DNA of 64,000 nt from Bacteroidales bacterium (GTDB taxonomy: Bacteria > Bacteroidota > Bacteroidia > Bacteroidales > UBA932): the NCBI GenBank assembly GCA_017428245.1, contig JAFRRF010000002.1, forward strand, positions 62,001-126,000, written 5' to 3'. Made by a program: the position numbers and the translations under genes. The notes under the pieces were generated by a model. The model did no database searches. It had not been told where the DNA came from and was given only the letters and a program-made list of their open reading frames with translations. Below, piece by piece: positions 1-7,411 of the stretch; within the stretch, counting starts at the first letter, position 1, and each line of letters begins with the position of its first letter.

Positions 1-73
1 GACCACGGCCCCGAATGTCCATCTGTTCCGTTCATCGCAAAATCTATCGCCTCTTTTGGGGCCAATGTGACGA

Positions 74-81
74 CAAAGATA
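74..81 (-). promoter_or_regulatory. -7 box (TATCTTTG) pointing off the left edge
   Basis: On the minus strand this reads TATCTTTG, a perfect match to the Bacteroidota -7 consensus TAnnTTTG. It points toward the left edge of the window. An ATG on the same strand lies at 35-33, 38 nt downstream, and would open a reading frame that leaves the window after eleven codons, too short to identify. The gene itself is therefore only inferred. Confidence 0.45.
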
Positions 82-125
82 GGATGACATCGCCGGAAAT
101 GTCCGGCAAAAAAGCAAAATAAAAG

Positions 126-1352
126 TTAAAAAACGGATAATCGGGGCTGATAAAGCTGGTCGCGGAGCCAGGGTGTGAAGCCCGTGGATGCGATAGCCTC
201 GCGCATCATCCGAACGGCCGCAGGACACGCGAGTCCGCCGCCCTGCCTGTACCGTCCGGGCTGTTCTTCTCGTCCGTCTCGTCCGTCTCGTTCGTCCTGC
301 TCGTTTCGCCCGTCCTGCCCGACCCGCCCAGGCATCTCATCGAGCGTATGATGCGCCCCTGCCGCTGATACCACGTTTTCTTCGATCATTATGGAACCCA
401 TATCATCGGCTCCGGCATGTAAAGCCCGTAGTCCGGTGGGAAGACCGACAGTCAGCCAGGAGGCTTGGATGTGATCGACATTGTCGAGTACCAGCCGGGC
501 GATGGCTACAGTACGGAGGAATTCTTCGTCGGGCGTCCAGCGGCGGGGTTCGCCCGGAAGGGCGATTCCGCCGGGGAGCCGGCCGGCGTCGGCCAGCCGC
601 TGAAGTTCGGTGCCGCTGAGTTGCATCGGCCAGCAGATGAAGGCACGGAACCCGGGGGTACCTGTCGGACGCGCATCCTGCAGTGTGCGCAGCGCCAGAA
701 GGTGGTCGATGCGCTCTCCCAGCGTCTCGATATGGCCATATACCATCGTAGCCGTCGTACTCATCCCAAGCGCGTGAGCCTCCCGCATCACGTCGAGCCA
801 CTGCCGGGCCGTAGGCTTGGCCGGCGACAAGAATCGGCGGACACGGTCGGAGAGGATTTCGGCGCCGGCACCGGGCAGCGTGTCGAGCCCGGCTACCTGC
901 AGGCGCTGCAGCACTTCGCGGTACGACAGGCGGCTGATACGGGCGATGTGGGCAATTTCCGGCGGACCGAGCGCGTTGAGTCGAAGTGTAGGTTCAGCTT
1001 CTTTCAACTGCCGGAAGAGAGTCTCATACCACTCGATGCCGTAGCGGGGATGCAGCCCGCCCTGCAGCAGGAGCTGGTCGCCGCCGAGTGTTTTCAGTTC
1101 AGCGATTTTCGGCAGATAGTCTTCGAAAGACAGGGTATAAGCCTTTTCCGGCTCGTCGGGCCGGCAGTGGAAATTGCAGAATTTGCAGCCGGAAAGACAG
1201 ACGTTGGTGTAGTTGACGTTGCGGTCGATCTGATAGCTGACGCGTTGCTCGGGGACGTGCGCATAGCGGGCGGCCTGCGCCTGTCCGCAGAGTTCGTCGA
1301 GCGGTGCGTCGCGATAGAGCGACAGGGCTTCGTCTTTGTCCAAACGTTTCAT
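126..1352 (-). CDS. mqnC: Cyclic dehypoxanthinyl futalosine synthase MqnC (radical SAM)
   Basis: Radical SAM enzyme of the futalosine menaquinone pathway, cyclising dehypoxanthine futalosine in the cytoplasm. The 4Fe-4S/SAM cysteines form CxxxCxxC at C52, C56 and C59. Family blocks GGDQLLLQGGLHP, LDTLPGAGAEIL and ATMVYGHIET separate it from the sister enzyme MqnE. The ATG at 1352 is preferred over the GTG immediately before it. The 408-residue protein is somewhat longer than usual because of a charged Gly/Arg/Asp/Glu-rich stretch at about residues 335-366. That stretch is encoded by a degenerate 9-bp tandem repeat (268-330) placed just before the conserved C-terminal helix, and the frame is kept. 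No other mqn gene is visible in the window. The family call is secure; whether the insert affects activity is unknown. Confidence 0.93.
   Translation of the reverse strand: MKRLDKDEALSLYRDAPLDELCGQAQAARYAHVPEQRVSYQIDRNVNYTNVCLSGCKFCNFHCRPDEPEKAYTLSFEDYLPKIAELKTLGGDQLLLQGGLHPRYGIEWYETLFRQLKEAEPTLRLNALGPPEIAHIARISRLSYREVLQRLQVAGLDTLPGAGAEILSDRVRRFLSPAKPTARQWLDVMREAHALGMSTTATMVYGHIETLGERIDHLLALRTLQDARPTGTPGFRAFICWPMQLSGTELQRLADAGRLPGGIALPGEPRRWTPDEEFLRTVAIARLVLDNVDHIQASWLTVGLPTGLRALHAGADDMGSIMIEENVVSAAGAHHTLDEMPGRVGQDGRNEQDERDGRDGREEQPGRYRQGGGLACPAAVRMMREAIASTGFTPWLRDQLYQPRLSVF
268..330. repeat. In-frame 9-bp minisatellite inside mqnC
   Basis: Seven consecutive 9-mers can be read on the plus strand: TCTCGTCCG twice, TCTCGTTCG, TCCTGCTCG, TTTCGCCCG, TCCTGCCCG and ACCCGCCCA. 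The period of three codons keeps mqnC open and encodes a charged linker of RDG/RDE/EQD-like tripeptides on the minus strand. The three most similar units are at 268-294, and divergence increases toward 330. Confidence 0.85.
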
Positions 1353-1432
1353 CACAGCTATTAAACGGAATTGCTAATATCGTCAAAAAAAACAGGATTC
1401 ACAAGTCTGCGGCCTCGGATTGCCGAAATCGG

Positions 1433-1866
1433 GTGAGCGAAAGACGCTGTCTCGCTCACCACTAGCTGAAAAAGCAGGGTTCCGTGAGTAGGGAATCCTT
1501 TTTCGCTCACGAGTGACAGAAAAAGACGGGTATGGTGAGCAGAAGGCCGCGAGTTGCTCACCGCTGACAGCGAGAATGGGTTTTCGTGAGCAGAAAGCTC
1601 TGATTTGCTCACCATCGGCTGAAAAACGAATGTCCCGTGAGCGAAAAGCCCCATTTCGCTCACCATCGACCGAATAACGGGGACTTCGTGAGCGGAAAGC
1701 CCCGTTCTGCTCACCACTGGCCGAATAACTGAGGCCTCGTGAGCAGGCGACCCCATTTCACTCACGAGTGGCTAAAAAAGGCGGGTGCGGTGAGCAAGAA
1801 GCCACCATTTGCTTACCACCAGCTGAATAACAAGGGCTTTGTGAACGGTAGCGTCCGTCGGCTCAC
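1433..1866. repeat. Nine-unit array of 27-nt palindromes at exact 51-bp period
   Basis: Units start at 1433, 1484, 1535, 1586, 1637, 1688, 1739, 1790 and 1841, a spacing of exactly 51 bp. Each opens with GTGAGC or a close variant and closes about 20 nt later with the inverted arm GCTCAC, giving a 26-27 nt imperfect palindrome. A similar 24-nt linker (CACTGGCTGAATAAC-like) follows. The outer stem positions co-vary: units 1 and 5 have GTGAGCGA with TCGCTCAC, units 3 and 4 have GTGAGCA with TGCTCAC. Because 51 is divisible by three, frames stay open for long stretches on both strands, but stops interrupt them (for example TAG on the minus strand at 1774-1772). The array fills most of the 646-nt region between divergent mqnC and the VOC gene. 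I see no gene here. Confidence 0.93.
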
Positions 1867-1966
1867 GGAAGAACGGCCGCGGCCAGGCACCAGGGCCCAG
1901 TGGGGGGAGGAATGCCGGAGCCGCGGAATGCCGGTGCGTAGGTTGCCGTGTTGCCGGAAAAAACAC

Positions 1967-1974
1967 TATATTTG
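1967..1974 (+). promoter_or_regulatory. -7 box (TATATTTG) of the VOC gene
   Basis: TATATTTG matches TAnnTTTG exactly and lies 24 nt before the ATG at 1999. A TTG at 1951-1953 is a possible weak -33 element. It lies just downstream of the 51-bp palindrome array. Confidence 0.7.
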
Positions 1975-1998
1975 TGTGAATAATCAGTCTGAGAAGTC

Positions 1999-3069
1999 AT
2001 GAAAGAGAAAGTCATTTGCGGCCTGCAGCAGGTGGGCGTGGGTGTCAAAGACGCCAAGATATCGTGGAAATGGTATCGGAAGTATTTCGGGATCGACATT
2101 CCCGTGGTGGATGCCGTGGGCGTGGCCGAACGGATGCTGCCCTATACCGGCGGTAAGCCCCAGCCCCGCTACGCCATCCTCGCCATCAACCTCCAGGGCG
2201 GCGGCGGCCTGGAAATCTGGGAGCCCCGCGGCCGCGAATTGAACTACCCGGCGCAGCAGCCCCGGCTGGGCGATCTGGGCATCTTCATCGCCAAGATCAA
2301 GAGCCGCGACGTCCAGGCCACCTACGATTTCTTTGCGAAGGAAGGCCTGCGCCTGCTCTCGAAACCTTGCCCTTCGTTTGCCGGCCTCCTGCATTTCTAT
2401 GTGCTCGATCCCTGGAACAATATCTACGAAATCGAGCAGGACGGCTTTGTCTTTGCCAAATCGAAGACCTGCACGACCGGCGGTACCAATGGCGCCGTGC
2501 TGGGCGTCAGCGATATGGACCGCTCCATCGAGTTCTACGGCAAGGTGCTCGGCTTCGACGTGGTCCGCGCCGATGAGACGGCCGTGTTCGACGATATGCA
2601 GGGCCTGCCCGGCGGCGAACGGAAGGTCCGCCGCGTGATGCTGGAGCGCTCCAAGCCCTTCGACGGACCGCTCTCCAGCCTGATGGGTCCTTCGCACCTG
2701 GAACTGGTCCAGGCCCTCGATGAGCCGGTGGTCAAACTCTATGAGAACCGCTATTGGGGCGATCCCGGTTATATCCAGATCTGTTTCGACGTCCGCAATA
2801 TGGCAGCCGTCGAGGCTGACTGCAAGGCTGTCGGCCATCCGTTTGTCTGCGACAGCGGCGTCGATTTCGAGATGGGCGATGCCGACGGCCACTTCACCTA
2901 TATCGAAGACCCCGACGGAACGCTTATCGAGTTCGTCGAAACGTTCCGGATTCCGGTGATGAAAAAATGGGGGATCTATCTCGATTTCCGCAAGCGCGAC
3001 GACCACAAGCCCCTGCCACGCTGGATGTTGAAAGCGCTACGCTTCCTGCGTGTAGCCGACGTCGACTAG
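1999..3069 (+). CDS. Two-domain VOC (glyoxalase/dioxygenase superfamily) protein
   Basis: The 356-residue protein has two vicinal-oxygen-chelate modules, about residues 5-150 and 158-320. Each ends in the typical metal-site segment: HFYVLDPWNNIYEIEQD in the first, FTYIEDPDGTLIEFVETF in the second. The histidine near residue 135 and the glutamates of these segments are plausible metal ligands. No signal peptide is present, so it should be cytoplasmic. The substrate cannot be named; it is not a recognisable HPPD or methylmalonyl-CoA epimerase. The start is the ATG 24 nt after a TATATTTG box. The last 33 nt overlap the 3' end of convergent rnhA. A strong hairpin 18 nt past the stop (3087-3115) could terminate the transcript. 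Confidence 0.85.
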   Translation: MKEKVICGLQQVGVGVKDAKISWKWYRKYFGIDIPVVDAVGVAERMLPYTGGKPQPRYAILAINLQGGGGLEIWEPRGRELNYPAQQPRLGDLGIFIAKIKSRDVQATYDFFAKEGLRLLSKPCPSFAGLLHFYVLDPWNNIYEIEQDGFVFAKSKTCTTGGTNGAVLGVSDMDRSIEFYGKVLGFDVVRADETAVFDDMQGLPGGERKVRRVMLERSKPFDGPLSSLMGPSHLELVQALDEPVVKLYENRYWGDPGYIQICFDVRNMAAVEADCKAVGHPFVCDSGVDFEMGDADGHFTYIEDPDGTLIEFVETFRIPVMKKWGIYLDFRKRDDHKPLPRWMLKALRFLRVADVD

Positions 3070-3501
3070 AAGGTCAGGACCCTGTGACGCTGCGACCGCA
3101 AGACGGTCGCAGCGTTCGTTTTCGGGGTGTCCGTTGTGGCCCCGGATCCAGACGAAGCGCACATTATGACGCCGGTAGGCGGCCAGGAACCGTGTCCACA
3201 GGTCGGGGTTGGCCTTCTTGGCGAAGCCCTTCTGCTCCCAGCTGAACACCCAGCCCTTTTCGACAGCGTCCACCACGTAGGAGGAATCGCTCCAGACCGT
3301 CACGTCGGCACGTTCCCAGCGGATGGCCTCCAGGCCGGTGATGACGGCCAACAGTTCCATCCGGTTGTTGGTCGTCGTGGCGTAGCCGGCCGAAATGACC
3401 TTTTCGTAGCTGCCGCAACGCAGGATCGTGGCGAAGCCGCCCGGTCCGGGATTGCCGCTGCAGGCTCCGTCTGTATAGATCTGGATCGGAGGGCGGTTCA
3501 C
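3037..3501 (-). CDS. rnhA: Ribonuclease HI
   Basis: 154-residue RNase HI that cleaves the RNA strand of RNA-DNA hybrids. Catalytic carboxylates are visible as D11 (YTDGACSGNPGPGG), E49 (NNRMEL), D72 (WSDSSYV) and the late Asp in NERCDRLA. The length fits the family. The start is taken as GTG at 3501-3499, which overlaps the TAG stop of upstream pdxA by one base (TAGTG), so the two are probably translationally coupled. No upstream ATG fits the homologous N-terminus. The 3' end overlaps the convergent VOC gene by 33 nt, and codons around the last catalytic Asp form a long hairpin on the opposite strand. Confidence 0.93.
   Translation of the reverse strand: MNRPPIQIYTDGACSGNPGPGGFATILRCGSYEKVISAGYATTTNNRMELLAVITGLEAIRWERADVTVWSDSSYVVDAVEKGWVFSWEQKGFAKKANPDLWTRFLAAYRRHNVRFVWIRGHNGHPENERCDRLAVAASQGPDLLVDVGYTQEA
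3087..3122 (+). terminator. Terminator-like hairpin for the VOC gene, inside rnhA
   Basis: ACGCTGCGACCG (3087-3098) pairs perfectly with CGGTCGCAGCGT (3104-3115) around a CAAGA loop. TCGTTTTC follows, a weak U-tract. It lies 18 nt after the VOC stop codon on the plus strand, yet it is coding sequence of rnhA on the minus strand (residues around RCDRLAVAA). The structure is certain; its function as a terminator is inferred. Confidence 0.55.
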
Positions 3502-4580
3502 TATTCGGGCAGGATGGTCTTTTCGTAGCGGGGTCCTTCGAAACGCTTGATCTCGAGCGGGTTGGCGTTCATTGCATCGTAGCGGCGCCGGTTGTTGCTC
3601 AAGTCGATGGCAGCGTAGATGGCCCGTGTCATCGGCCCGGAATAAGCCTTGTTCTTGCCGGCTATGTCGTAGCCCGTACCGTGGTCGGGCGAGGTCCGGA
3701 CGATCGGCAGTCCGGCGGTGAAGTTCACGCCGCTGTCGAAAGCCAGTGCCTTGAACGGGATGAGTCCCTGGTCGTGGTACATTGCCAGCACGGCGTCGAA
3801 CTGGCTCTGCATATGGGTGCTGAAGAATCCGTCGGGGGAATAGGGGCCGAAGGCCAGGATCTTTTCCTTGGCGGCCTGTTTGATGGCCGGGATGATGGTG
3901 TCGATTTCTTCGGTGCCGAGCGAACCGCCGTCGCCGGCGTGGGGGTTGAGGCCCATCACGGCGATCTTGGGCTTCATCATTCCGAAATCGCGTTTGAGCG
4001 ATTCGTTCATCAGGCGGAGCTTGCTCATAATGGTCTCCACGGTGATGGCGGCGCTGACTTTCGCCAGCGGGAGGTGGTTGGTGACCACACCCACGCGCAG
4101 ATTCTCGGAGCAAAGGAACATCAAGCCGTCTTCCTTTCCGAATTCGTGGATCAGGTACTCCGTATGGCCGGGGAAGCCGAAGCCCAGTTCCGCTACGGTG
4201 TGCTTGTTGAACGGTGCGGTGACGATGGCGTCGATGGCCCCGCGTTTGGCATCGGCCACGGCGGCCTTCAGGGCCAGGATGGCGGCCTTCGCCCCGTCGG
4301 GCGTGGGCTGGCCGATCTCCATCGACATACTTTCGGGCACGGCGTTGATGATATTGACTCGCTTGGCCCGCGCATCTTCCGCCGAGTTGATTACGTTGGT
4401 CGCGATCTGGTCGATTTCCGGCAGGAATTTACGGTATATCCCGAAGAAGCGGGAGGAGCCGTAGAGCACGATGACGCAGTTCTCAAGAATGCGCGCATCG
4501 GCCAGCGACTTGATAATGACTTCATATCCAATTCCGTTGGTATCACCTTGTGTAATGCCTACTACGATCTTGTCTCTCAT
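3501..4580 (-). CDS. pdxA: 4-hydroxythreonine-4-phosphate dehydrogenase PdxA
   Basis: NAD-dependent oxidation of 4-phosphohydroxy-L-threonine in the DXP-dependent branch of pyridoxal 5'-phosphate synthesis. The 359-residue length is close to the usual size. Family signatures include GITQGDTNGIGYE at the N-terminus, FPGHTEYL mid-protein, NPHAGDGG, AMYHDQGLIPFK (metal-binding His) and RTSPDHGTGYDIAG. The first gene of a two-gene unit with rnhA, which overlaps its stop by one base. A near-consensus -7 box, TATCTTGC (4605-4598), lies 17 nt upstream. It is divergent from recG across 47 nt. Confidence 0.95.
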   Translation of the reverse strand: MRDKIVVGITQGDTNGIGYEVIIKSLADARILENCVIVLYGSSRFFGIYRKFLPEIDQIATNVINSAEDARAKRVNIINAVPESMSMEIGQPTPDGAKAAILALKAAVADAKRGAIDAIVTAPFNKHTVAELGFGFPGHTEYLIHEFGKEDGLMFLCSENLRVGVVTNHLPLAKVSAAITVETIMSKLRLMNESLKRDFGMMKPKIAVMGLNPHAGDGGSLGTEEIDTIIPAIKQAAKEKILAFGPYSPDGFFSTHMQSQFDAVLAMYHDQGLIPFKALAFDSGVNFTAGLPIVRTSPDHGTGYDIAGKNKAYSGPMTRAIYAAIDLSNNRRRYDAMNANPLEIKRFEGPRYEKTILPE

Positions 4581-4616
4581 ATCCGTTCAATTTTTCCGCA
4601 AGATACGAATTTTTTA

Positions 4617-4624
4617 TATATTTG
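4617..4624 (+). promoter_or_regulatory. -7 box (TATATTTG) abutting the recG start
   Basis: TATATTTG ends only 3 nt before the ATG at 4628. In Bacteroidota the last G lies near -7, so transcription would begin at or just inside the start codon. This is one of six such cases in the window. Confidence 0.65.
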
Positions 4625-4627
4625 TGT

Positions 4628-6736
4628 ATGCCACAATTGCTGGACAGCGATATCAAATATCTGCCGGGTGTAGGGCCGAAACGGGCGGAGTTGTTGGGCA
4701 AGGAGCTGGGAATCCATACGTTCCGCGACCTGCTTTACACCTTTCCGTTCCGCTACATCGACCGTTCCCGTTTCTACAGCGTGCGGGAGATCGATTCCTC
4801 GACGGCCTGGATCCAGTTGCGCGGCCATATCACGCGTGTCGAGAAGGTGGGAGAGGGGCGCGCACAGCGCCTGGTCGCGCGCTTTAGCGACGGGACGGGA
4901 TCCATCGACCTGGTGTTCTTCAAGGGTCTCAAGTGGATGGAGGAAAAGCTCAAAGCGGGACCCGAGTATATTGTTTTCGGCAAGCCTTCCGTCTTCGGCC
5001 AGAGTTGGAATCTCGTACATCCCGAAGTGGACCCGGCCACGGAAGAGAAGCTCTCGCAGACCGGCGTGATGATGGGCGTGTACTCCAGCACGGAGAAGCT
5101 GCGCAATGCCGGCATTACGAACAAGTTTTTCGAAAAGATGGTCGCCACGCTGCTCGAGCGGGTGATTGAAACGCTGGAGGAGACGCTGCCCGCGTACATC
5201 CGCGAGCAGAAGCACCTGGCGCCGCTGGACTACGCCCTGCAGAACATCCACTTTCCTACTTCCGTGCAGGCACTCACGCGGGCGCAGCGCCGCCTCAAAT
5301 TCGAGGAGCTGTTTTATCTGGAGCTGTCGCTGCTGCGGCAGAAGAGCATCCGGATGCGGGCCGACAGCGGCGTGGTGTTCCGCCGTATCGGCGATTATTT
5401 CAACAAGACCTACGAAGCGCTGCCCTTCCCGCTTACCGGCGCGCAGAAGCGCGTGCTCAAGGAAATCCGGGCGGATGTGGCGAGCGGCAAGCAGATGAAC
5501 CGCCTGCTGCAGGGCGACGTGGGCAGCGGCAAGACGCTGGTGGCGGTGCTCGCGGCAATGATAGCCCTCGACAATGGCTACCAGGCCTGCGTGATGGCGC
5601 CCACCGAGGTGCTGGCCAACCAGCATTACCATAGCATCCAGAAGTTTCTGGCGCCCTCCGGCGCCACCATCGCCCTGCTGACGGGCAACACGAAACAGAA
5701 GGAACGCGACGTGATCCATCGCGGCCTGCTCGACGGGTCGCTCCAGATCATCGTCGGTACGCACGCCCTGATCGAAGACACGGTGCAGTTCAGGAACCTG
5801 GCCCTGGCGGTCATCGACGAGCAGCACCGCTTCGGTGTGGAGCAGCGTTCGCGCCTCTGGTCGAAATCGGCTGTGGCGCCGCACGTACTGGTGATGACGG
5901 CCACGCCGATTCCCCGTACGCTGGCAATGACGCTCTACGGCGACCTCGACGTGTCGGTGCTCGACGAACTGCCGCCCGGCCGCAAGCCCATCGAGACGGT
6001 CCACTGGACGGAAAACCGTCGCGGCGACCTCTACAATTTCATGCGGCAGCAAATTGCGCTGGGCCGTCAGATCTTCGTGGTGTATCCGCTCATCAAGGAG
6101 TCGGAGAAGATGGACTACAAAAACCTGGAGGAGGGCTATCTGCACATTACCGAGGCTTTTCCTGCCCCGAAATACGTGACGGCCGTAGTCCACGGCAAGC
6201 AGAAGGCCGAGAACAAGGCGTTCGACATGGATCTGTTCGTCCGCGGAAAGGCGAATATCCTGGTGGCCACTTCGGTCATCGAGGTGGGTGTCGATGTGCC
6301 CAATGCCTCGGTGATGGTGATTGAGAGTGCCGAACGCTTCGGTCTCTCGCAGCTGCACCAGCTGCGCGGCCGCGTGGGGCGCGGCGCCGAGAAGTCGTAC
6401 TGTATCCTGATGACGGGCTATAAGCTCAGCACCGAGTCGCGGCAGCGCATCGAGCTGATGTGCGCCACGAGCGACGGGTTCGAACTGGCGGAAGCCGACC
6501 TGCGGATGCGCGGTCCCGGCGATTTCGAGGGGACGCGCCAGAGCGGCCTGGCCTTCGACCTGCACATCGCCGACCTGGCGAAAGACTCGCCGGCGCTGGT
6601 CGAGGCCCGCGAACTGGGCGAGCGCATCCTTGCCGAAGACCCGCTATTGAAAGAGCCGAAGAACCGGCTGCTCGATGCGCAGCTCCGCGTCCTCCGGCTC
6701 GATACGACCTATAAAGACTATTCGAATATTTCCTAG
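4628..6736 (+). CDS. recG: ATP-dependent DNA helicase RecG
   Basis: 702-residue branched-DNA helicase that reverses stalled forks and processes recombination intermediates. The N-terminus IKYLPGVGPKRAELLGKELG and the OB-fold wedge (about residues 50-150) are typical. Walker A is GDVGSGKT near residue 296; the Walker B/DExH box is VIDEQHRFG near residue 395. Motif III (MTATPIPRTLAM) and motif VI (QLHQLRGRVGRG) are intact. The ATG at 4628 gives the conserved N-terminus; an upstream TTG at 4622 lies within the -7 box. The stop is 5 nt from that of the convergent BACON gene. Confidence 0.97.
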   Translation: MPQLLDSDIKYLPGVGPKRAELLGKELGIHTFRDLLYTFPFRYIDRSRFYSVREIDSSTAWIQLRGHITRVEKVGEGRAQRLVARFSDGTGSIDLVFFKGLKWMEEKLKAGPEYIVFGKPSVFGQSWNLVHPEVDPATEEKLSQTGVMMGVYSSTEKLRNAGITNKFFEKMVATLLERVIETLEETLPAYIREQKHLAPLDYALQNIHFPTSVQALTRAQRRLKFEELFYLELSLLRQKSIRMRADSGVVFRRIGDYFNKTYEALPFPLTGAQKRVLKEIRADVASGKQMNRLLQGDVGSGKTLVAVLAAMIALDNGYQACVMAPTEVLANQHYHSIQKFLAPSGATIALLTGNTKQKERDVIHRGLLDGSLQIIVGTHALIEDTVQFRNLALAVIDEQHRFGVEQRSRLWSKSAVAPHVLVMTATPIPRTLAMTLYGDLDVSVLDELPPGRKPIETVHWTENRRGDLYNFMRQQIALGRQIFVVYPLIKESEKMDYKNLEEGYLHITEAFPAPKYVTAVVHGKQKAENKAFDMDLFVRGKANILVATSVIEVGVDVPNASVMVIESAERFGLSQLHQLRGRVGRGAEKSYCILMTGYKLSTESRQRIELMCATSDGFELAEADLRMRGPGDFEGTRQSGLAFDLHIADLAKDSPALVEARELGERILAEDPLLKEPKNRLLDAQLRVLRLDTTYKDYSNIS

Positions 6737-6741
6737 GCGGA

Positions 6742-7389
6742 TTAATTGGTGCCCGACTGTTTGGCGGAGCAGGAAAAGGCCGCCTCTCCGCTTTCCGTCG
6801 CAGTCGTGAGACAGAACGTCACGGTCCTTCCTTCAGCGTTAGGGCAGGCGGGTACTGTCGCTTGAAAAACAAAGACACCTTTATAGGCGGAGTGGGGGAA
6901 CGATGTCCGGTCAAAAGAAACACCTTCGGTATCGCAGCGGATGACGAGATCCCCGGTGTGTGCACCGCCGATACGGACAACTCCCCCGCTTGCAGGAATG
7001 CGCCCCATTGCATCCGGTTCCGCGATGATACACTCGCTTTCAACATACGGGTCAACCCCCTTTTGGATAAGTGTCACGGTTTTCGATTCATCTTCACCGA
7101 CGACAGTTAATTCCTGCGAGCGATGCGTCTTGCCATAATTATGCTCAACACGTATCAGGACTTCAGCGTCGCCCCGGCCGCTGTCGGGTGTAATTTCGTA
7201 GAATGGATGTGTATCGGGAGGCGTGGCCGGCCTGATCGACCAGGGCCCCGTCGTTTTTATTCGGAGCGCCATGGTATTCTCATCCGCCTGGAACTCGATC
7301 GAATCCTTATTCACTTCCAACGTCCGGTATGTTTCGCAAGAGACAATGAGAAAAGGAATCAATAACAATAAGGGAAGATGTTTTTTCAT
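6742..7389 (-). CDS. BACON-domain lipoprotein
   Basis: 215 residues with a lipoprotein signal peptide (hydrophobic core followed by LIVSCE, lipidated Cys18). The first part after the signal has the BACON pattern: beta-rich sequence with a GPWSI motif and a closing segment ending in KTVTLIQKG. A second beta-rich repeat of similar layout runs from about residue 125 to the end. BACON modules are known as Bacteroidota adhesion or carbohydrate/mucin-associated domains; the ligand here is unknown. It lies 22 nt downstream of the serpin gene on the same strand, so the two are probably co-transcribed and may function together at the cell surface or in the periplasm. Confidence 0.75.
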   Translation of the reverse strand: MKKHLPLLLLIPFLIVSCETYRTLEVNKDSIEFQADENTMALRIKTTGPWSIRPATPPDTHPFYEITPDSGRGDAEVLIRVEHNYGKTHRSQELTVVGEDESKTVTLIQKGVDPYVESECIIAEPDAMGRIPASGGVVRIGGAHTGDLVIRCDTEGVSFDRTSFPHSAYKGVFVFQATVPACPNAEGRTVTFCLTTATESGEAAFSCSAKQSGTN

Positions 7390-7411
7390 AAAGTTTTATT
7401 TCGCGTAAGGT

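Noticed and set aside
92-107. GCCGGA/TCCGGC hairpin as a terminator
   Set aside because: It is followed by A residues on the plus strand, and on the minus strand the T-run comes before the stem, so neither strand has the stem-then-U-tract order.
1433-1866. CRISPR array
   Set aside because: Repeat-like and spacer-like parts both vary mildly and resemble one another between units; true spacers would be unrelated. No cas genes are present.
1484-1866. lac-operator-like GTGAGC motifs as LacI sites
   Set aside because: Only the GTGAGC half resembles lacO; the arms, spacing and host make this coincidence.
1361-1966. Protein made of 17-residue repeats encoded by the 51-bp array
   Set aside because: Frames are interrupted by stops on both strands (for example at 1774-1772 on the minus strand), and paired arm changes point to nucleic-acid symmetry. 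It cannot be fully excluded as a decayed gene.
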